9,753 bases of DNA from an uncultured Bacteroidales bacterium (lineage in GTDB: Bacteria; Bacteroidota; Bacteroidia; Bacteroidales; Paludibacteraceae). Both the position numbers and the translations under genes were made by a program. Location of the stretch: contig CALCUH010000019.1 in the NCBI GenBank assembly GCA_937907165.1, positions 1 through 9,753 of the forward strand. The letters are read 5' to 3'. The notes beneath the pieces were generated by a model. That model worked only from the letters and a program-made list of their open reading frames with translations. It did no database searches and was not told where the DNA came from. Position 1 is the stretch's first letter; every line of letters begins with the position of its first letter. Shown here one piece after another: positions 6,033-9,753 of this stretch.

Positions 6033-9000
6033 ATGGATATAAATGTTGCCGAAAGATTGAAGAAATCTCTTTTGTTCTTCTGTGCTTTCCTGTTTTCTTT
6101 GAGCATTTTCGCTCAACCTATCCCGCCGGATCCGTTTATTGATGCTACGTTATCCGCTTCATGTAATGTAATCGAGGCGTGCCCTCAGGAGCCTGTCGCT
6201 TTTGAATTGACGAATATCGGCGAGACCAAAGAGTTCGTTTGTTCTTATGAGTGGGCGACTTCCAAGCAAGGAGAAGTTTGGACGGATGTAAGGAAGTTAA
6301 CGGTGCCTTCTAAAACGTACATGATGGAAGAACAGGATTTGAATGTGCGATTGATTGCAACGGCATATTTCAATGAAGCTGAGGTTTATACTCACGAATT
6401 TAAGTATTCGGTTAAGCAGAGAAAAGATTGTAAAATCAAGGAGTGCCACCAAACTTCCACGGGTGAATATTATGGTGGTACGGATTTTAACTTCCTTCCG
6501 GGGGCTTCGTATGTGGATTGGAACCAGAACCCTCCTGCCGGGTTGGAGGAGTATTTTACTAAACAAGGTATTGAGTTTATAGGTAAGAGCGGTTCGATAC
6601 AGACACAAACAGATTTAGGTGTCCCGCTTCATATTGACGATTCTTTGAATCTCGGTGGATCCAACCATTTTTATGTGCAAAACAACGTAAACGGCGATTT
6701 TTTCACTATTCATTTCCCTCATGATAGGTTTGAAAATAATAACTATCGTTTCACCATGCGTTTTTATTTGATTCTTCCTCCAAATCAAGGTCCGAATGAT
6801 CCGACATGCTTATTTGGTGATGGAGCAAAGATGCAGGCTAGAACTCTTCATGGAAACCAAACGGTGGATTATTTGGATATAGAAATATTTGACGATGCTT
6901 CTAACCAGTTAGTTACGTCGCAAATGGGAATTAAAAATGAGAATGATGTGGCGTGGTATGATTTCACGGCTAAGGTGAGGGATGATTACTACGGCAAATA
7001 TAAGTATTTAAATACAACAGTTTACCGTTTCGAGATGACTTATTATGGTTATCTTCCGACAACAACTGCGGAATATCAGTTCACTCCTCGTTTTGAACAA
7101 TTCCCGTCATGTGCGAAATTAGCTATCGACTACATTAGTGCAGAAGCGGAAGGTGCTTGTTTGGATCCTAGTATCGCTTGCGTAGATAGTATTGCAACGG
7201 TTCATGCGGCAGGTTTCGCTCGTGAAGCTAAATATGAGTGGAAGAAATATTCGGATTGCCATTATACCTCCGTGGTCCCTTGGCAACCTGGTGAGGTGAC
7301 TTACTTCTACGATCAATTTGAGCAAAGAGAACAGGCTGATATCAAAATGTTGGACAAAGGTGTATTTTATTATACACTTTCTAACGGTGATAGGGAAATA
7401 CGTTTCGCTTTAGGAGGACAAATTTGCGGTTCCGCTTTCGGTCCCGGTATTGATGGAAATCCTAACGTTTGTATTCCTTCATTCCCGCATAGACAACATT
7501 ATGGGTTGAAGAATTTGTTTGTCTTGGATTGGATTCATGAGAATGGTGATGAATATGGATTCAAATGGTGGTTGGAATATCCGAATGGCGAGACAGCCGA
7601 TCAGACTCAGGTCTTCTTGGATATTGCTTCTGACAAACAATCCGCTGATTTGGTTGTGGCGAGCGATTTGTCTAAATTGAGTAGCTCATATAATCCGGAT
7701 CAACCGTATAAATTGTATGTGACTTCTCACATCGTCAATCAAACGACGAAAGAGCTGGAGCCTGTTTATGAGAGTAAGGATAGTCTCATCTTATGGCTCT
7801 ACGACCAACCCGACGCTTCTCGTTTGAACTTTGTCACTAAACGTGGCGAGGACACTATTTGTGTCGCTAAGTCTTCTGACACGATTGTCCTTGTTAATAA
7901 GGAGGACGTGATGGGTTATACGTGGAATTTCACTGGCGCTAAGATGGAGGATAGTATCATCCATATCGAGGGCTACGATAAGACCGCATTGTGTAATACG
8001 GTTGATGCCACGTTCCCTGTCTCTTTAGAGGTGGTGAATGGTGTTTGTAAGGCGACTTTGAACGACACGTTCAGAATCCATTCGACGGATGCGCCTACAA
8101 TCGATTGTTCCAAGCTCTCAGAACCATCCACCTATTTCTTGGATAAAGGACGCTTGGATACGACGATTTACTTGCCTATTCCTCATTATGAGACAAGTTG
8201 TGACGATGATCCTGATTTGAATGTCACGATTCATTTTGTGGCAGACGACCCGATTCATAGTTTCGATTCCTCCTACACGCTTCATAAGGCTCAAATCATG
8301 GACAAGGCTAAAACAGCTTTGACATTGTTCGCCGGTAAGGGAGATGTCTCTTATAATTTGGTGGACGGTTGCGGTAAGTCTGCTTCTTGTAACTTTGTCT
8401 TGAACATCAATGATACGGTAAACGTTGTCGTTGATTGTAATTTGGTGAAGGATTATGATTTGGAGGTTACTCCAAAAGATAGTTGTGTTGCTCATCCGGG
8501 TAGCAACTTGAAAATTGAGGTTCCTGAATTGCCTGATTTGACGTTCACCGATACAACTATTCTTGTGAAGGCTCAATATGCCGGACGTTCACAATTGAAT
8601 TTGTTGACAGACCCCGATGTCGATGTTACTAAATATTCGATGGAAAAGGGCTTGTATGATGATTATCCGGTCGGCACGACTTATATATTATGGAAATTCG
8701 CCGATCCTTCTGGTAATGCGATGTATTGCCGTAGTAGGGTATCTGTAAAGAGTGAGGCCCCTAGTTTTGATTGCGATAGCATTTCTCTGATTAGGACTTC
8801 CGTTAATAAGAATCCGTATATGGTATATGGTTACGCTTCCGCACAAGCGCAAAACAATGTGAATCCTGATACGAAGTACTCTTTGGCTAAATTGCTTACC
8901 ATTCCTTCTGTGAATCCCGAATATTGTGGAAATGCTCATTTGAATATCCGTTTCACAGGAAAGTGTGTGAATGATAATGGAGATAGTGTGGCATATGCTA

Positions 9001-9753
9001 AAGATTCCGTCATCACGGAGGATGAGTTGCTGAAACATCGTTTCCCAATCGGTCTTACCACTGTATATTATGAGTTCTGTGGCGATAATTTCGATTACAA
9101 AACAGGTAAATATGATACTGTGTCGTGTTCGCAGGATGTCGTTATTTCTTCAGGAAATGTTCCGGTACCTTATGATTGTCCTGAAAATACTAGTCTATAT
9201 GTAGATCCTTATTCTTGCTTGGCGCCTAGTCCTTATACAATGGCGGATGTGCCGAAGGCTAAGGTCTCATATTTCTGCGAGACTAAGTATACATATGACG
9301 CTTGCTATCCGACCCCTTATCAATATGATAATTTGGGGCTCAGCGCCGAATTGTCTAAAGATTATGATACAATCATCTATCCTATGATGGTTCGTAGAAT
9401 CTTATATTTGGACAACACTACCAAAGCCGAAACTGACTCTACGATTGTGATGGATTGTGTCTCTCTCTTCACAGAAAAAGACTCAGTTCCTGTCAAGAAA
9501 GTTCAGCATCGTAACGGGGAGTTCAATACGGTTTGTGCCGAAGACCCTATTGAGATGATGGCTTTGAAGATTACTAATATATCTGAATTGCCTTCTTGCG
9601 TAACGGACTCCTTCCCTCGTGGCTTCCATATGTTGATTTGGTACTTCGACAACGGTAAGGGCGATATGGATAGTTGTGTGACTGAATTGAACGTAGTTGA
9701 TACCGTTCCTCCTATCATGGATGTTTGTAAAGACCCTGAAAAGGATGTGTTCG
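6033..9753 (+). CDS. Very large secreted modular protein with Ig-like and HYR-like repeats (3' end outside window)
   Basis: The frame stays open for 1240 codons to the window edge, so the C-terminus is missing. From the ATG at 6033, residues 1-27 form a clear Sec signal peptide: RLKK, then LLFFCAFLFSLSIFA, with cleavage before QPIPP. In-frame ATGs at 6003 and 6009 follow a TAA at 6000-6002 and would add up to ten residues; none of the three has a ribosome binding site. The mature part looks all-beta. Residues 44-137 resemble an Ig/PKD-like domain. Residues 138-360 and 360-605 are cysteine-bounded and I do not recognise them. Residues 606-692 look Ig-like again. HYR-like modules follow, joined at DC-type borders (C692, C802, C914, C1049, C1232), with the marks YPVGTTYILWKFADPSGN (878-895), FPIGLTTVYYEF (1004-1015) and FPRGFHMLIWYFDN (1194-1207). 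Such proteins in Bacteroidota are usually surface or secreted, often adhesive and often type IX secretion clients. That is inference, because no sorting domain is visible. No enzyme motif was found. Confidence 0.85.
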   Translation, partial: MDINVAERLKKSLLFFCAFLFSLSIFAQPIPPDPFIDATLSASCNVIEACPQEPVAFELTNIGETKEFVCSYEWATSKQGEVWTDVRKLTVPSKTYMMEEQDLNVRLIATAYFNEAEVYTHEFKYSVKQRKDCKIKECHQTSTGEYYGGTDFNFLPGASYVDWNQNPPAGLEEYFTKQGIEFIGKSGSIQTQTDLGVPLHIDDSLNLGGSNHFYVQNNVNGDFFTIHFPHDRFENNNYRFTMRFYLILPPNQGPNDPTCLFGDGAKMQARTLHGNQTVDYLDIEIFDDASNQLVTSQMGIKNENDVAWYDFTAKVRDDYYGKYKYLNTTVYRFEMTYYGYLPTTTAEYQFTPRFEQFPSCAKLAIDYISAEAEGACLDPSIACVDSIATVHAAGFAREAKYEWKKYSDCHYTSVVPWQPGEVTYFYDQFEQREQADIKMLDKGVFYYTLSNGDREIRFALGGQICGSAFGPGIDGNPNVCIPSFPHRQHYGLKNLFVLDWIHENGDEYGFKWWLEYPNGETADQTQVFLDIASDKQSADLVVASDLSKLSSSYNPDQPYKLYVTSHIVNQTTKELEPVYESKDSLILWLYDQPDASRLNFVTKRGEDTICVAKSSDTIVLVNKEDVMGYTWNFTGAKMEDSIIHIEGYDKTALCNTVDATFPVSLEVVNGVCKATLNDTFRIHSTDAPTIDCSKLSEPSTYFLDKGRLDTTIYLPIPHYETSCDDDPDLNVTIHFVADDPIHSFDSSYTLHKAQIMDKAKTALTLFAGKGDVSYNLVDGCGKSASCNFVLNINDTVNVVVDCNLVKDYDLEVTPKDSCVAHPGSNLKIEVPELPDLTFTDTTILVKAQYAGRSQLNLLTDPDVDVTKYSMEKGLYDDYPVGTTYILWKFADPSGNAMYCRSRVSVKSEAPSFDCDSISLIRTSVNKNPYMVYGYASAQAQNNVNPDTKYSLAKLLTIPSVNPEYCGNAHLNIRFTGKCVNDNGDSVAYAKDSVITEDELLKHRFPIGLTTVYYEFCGDNFDYKTGKYDTVSCSQDVVISSGNVPVPYDCPENTSLYVDPYSCLAPSPYTMADVPKAKVSYFCETKYTYDACYPTPYQYDNLGLSAELSKDYDTIIYPMMVRRILYLDNTTKAETDSTIVMDCVSLFTEKDSVPVKKVQHRNGEFNTVCAEDPIEMMALKITNISELPSCVTDSFPRGFHMLIWYFDNGKGDMDSCVTELNVVDTVPPIMDVCKDPEKDVF

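Noticed and set aside
8118..8576. Minus-strand open frames inside the large secreted protein gene (also 8688-9038, 7119-7325, 6297-6608 and 9503-9718)
   Set aside because: All lie opposite a continuous 1240-codon frame with a signal peptide and consistent modular character, and none shows domain features.
1..9753. CRISPR array, insertion sequence, toxin-antitoxin pair, phage or defence genes
   Set aside because: No regularly spaced repeats, transposase motifs, terminal inverted repeats or small paired genes were found on either strand.

Overview
The window looks like chromosomal DNA of a member of the Bacteroidota, most likely of the order Bacteroidales. Three gene starts are preceded by an exact TAnnTTTG -7 box, the promoter signature of that phylum. 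Shine-Dalgarno sequences are weak or absent. The ECF-type sigma factor, the type B L31 protein without cysteines and the very large secreted protein built of Ig-like and HYR-like modules all fit. The genus cannot be fixed from the sequence alone.

Layout. Positions 1-83 hold the 3' part of a tRNA-Asp(GUC) and its terminator on the + strand. The terminator of a minus-strand block meets it at 107-140. That block, read from right to left, is rpmE2 (ribosomal protein L31), nadK (NAD kinase), fmt (methionyl-tRNA formyltransferase) and an ECF-type sigma factor gene. nadK and fmt are three bases apart and surely co-transcribed. A terminator-like hairpin lies between rpmE2 and nadK. The sigma gene has its own candidate promoter. 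From about 3108 to 3232 a short region drives rpmE2 to the left and a + strand pair to the right: a secreted cyclophilin-type peptidyl-prolyl isomerase and glycyl-tRNA synthetase, which ends at a strong terminator (5646-5680). After an AT-rich stretch of about 350 bases, one open frame runs from about 6033 to the right edge without a stop. It gives at least 1240 residues of a secreted, cysteine-bearing modular surface protein whose C-terminus is not in the window.

Most of the window is housekeeping. Translation dominates: tRNA-Asp, L31, initiator-tRNA formylation and glycyl-tRNA charging. NADP synthesis, envelope protein folding and one alternative sigma factor complete it. The large secreted protein is the only accessory-looking element. 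It probably acts outside the cell, in adhesion or matrix structure, and may be exported by the type IX system, but its sorting signal would lie beyond the edge. I see no CRISPR array, insertion sequence, phage gene, toxin-antitoxin pair or defence cluster, and no convincing evidence of a new multi-gene system. The most useful things to follow up are the large protein, the overlapping divergent promoters at 3167-3213, and the hairpin before nadK.
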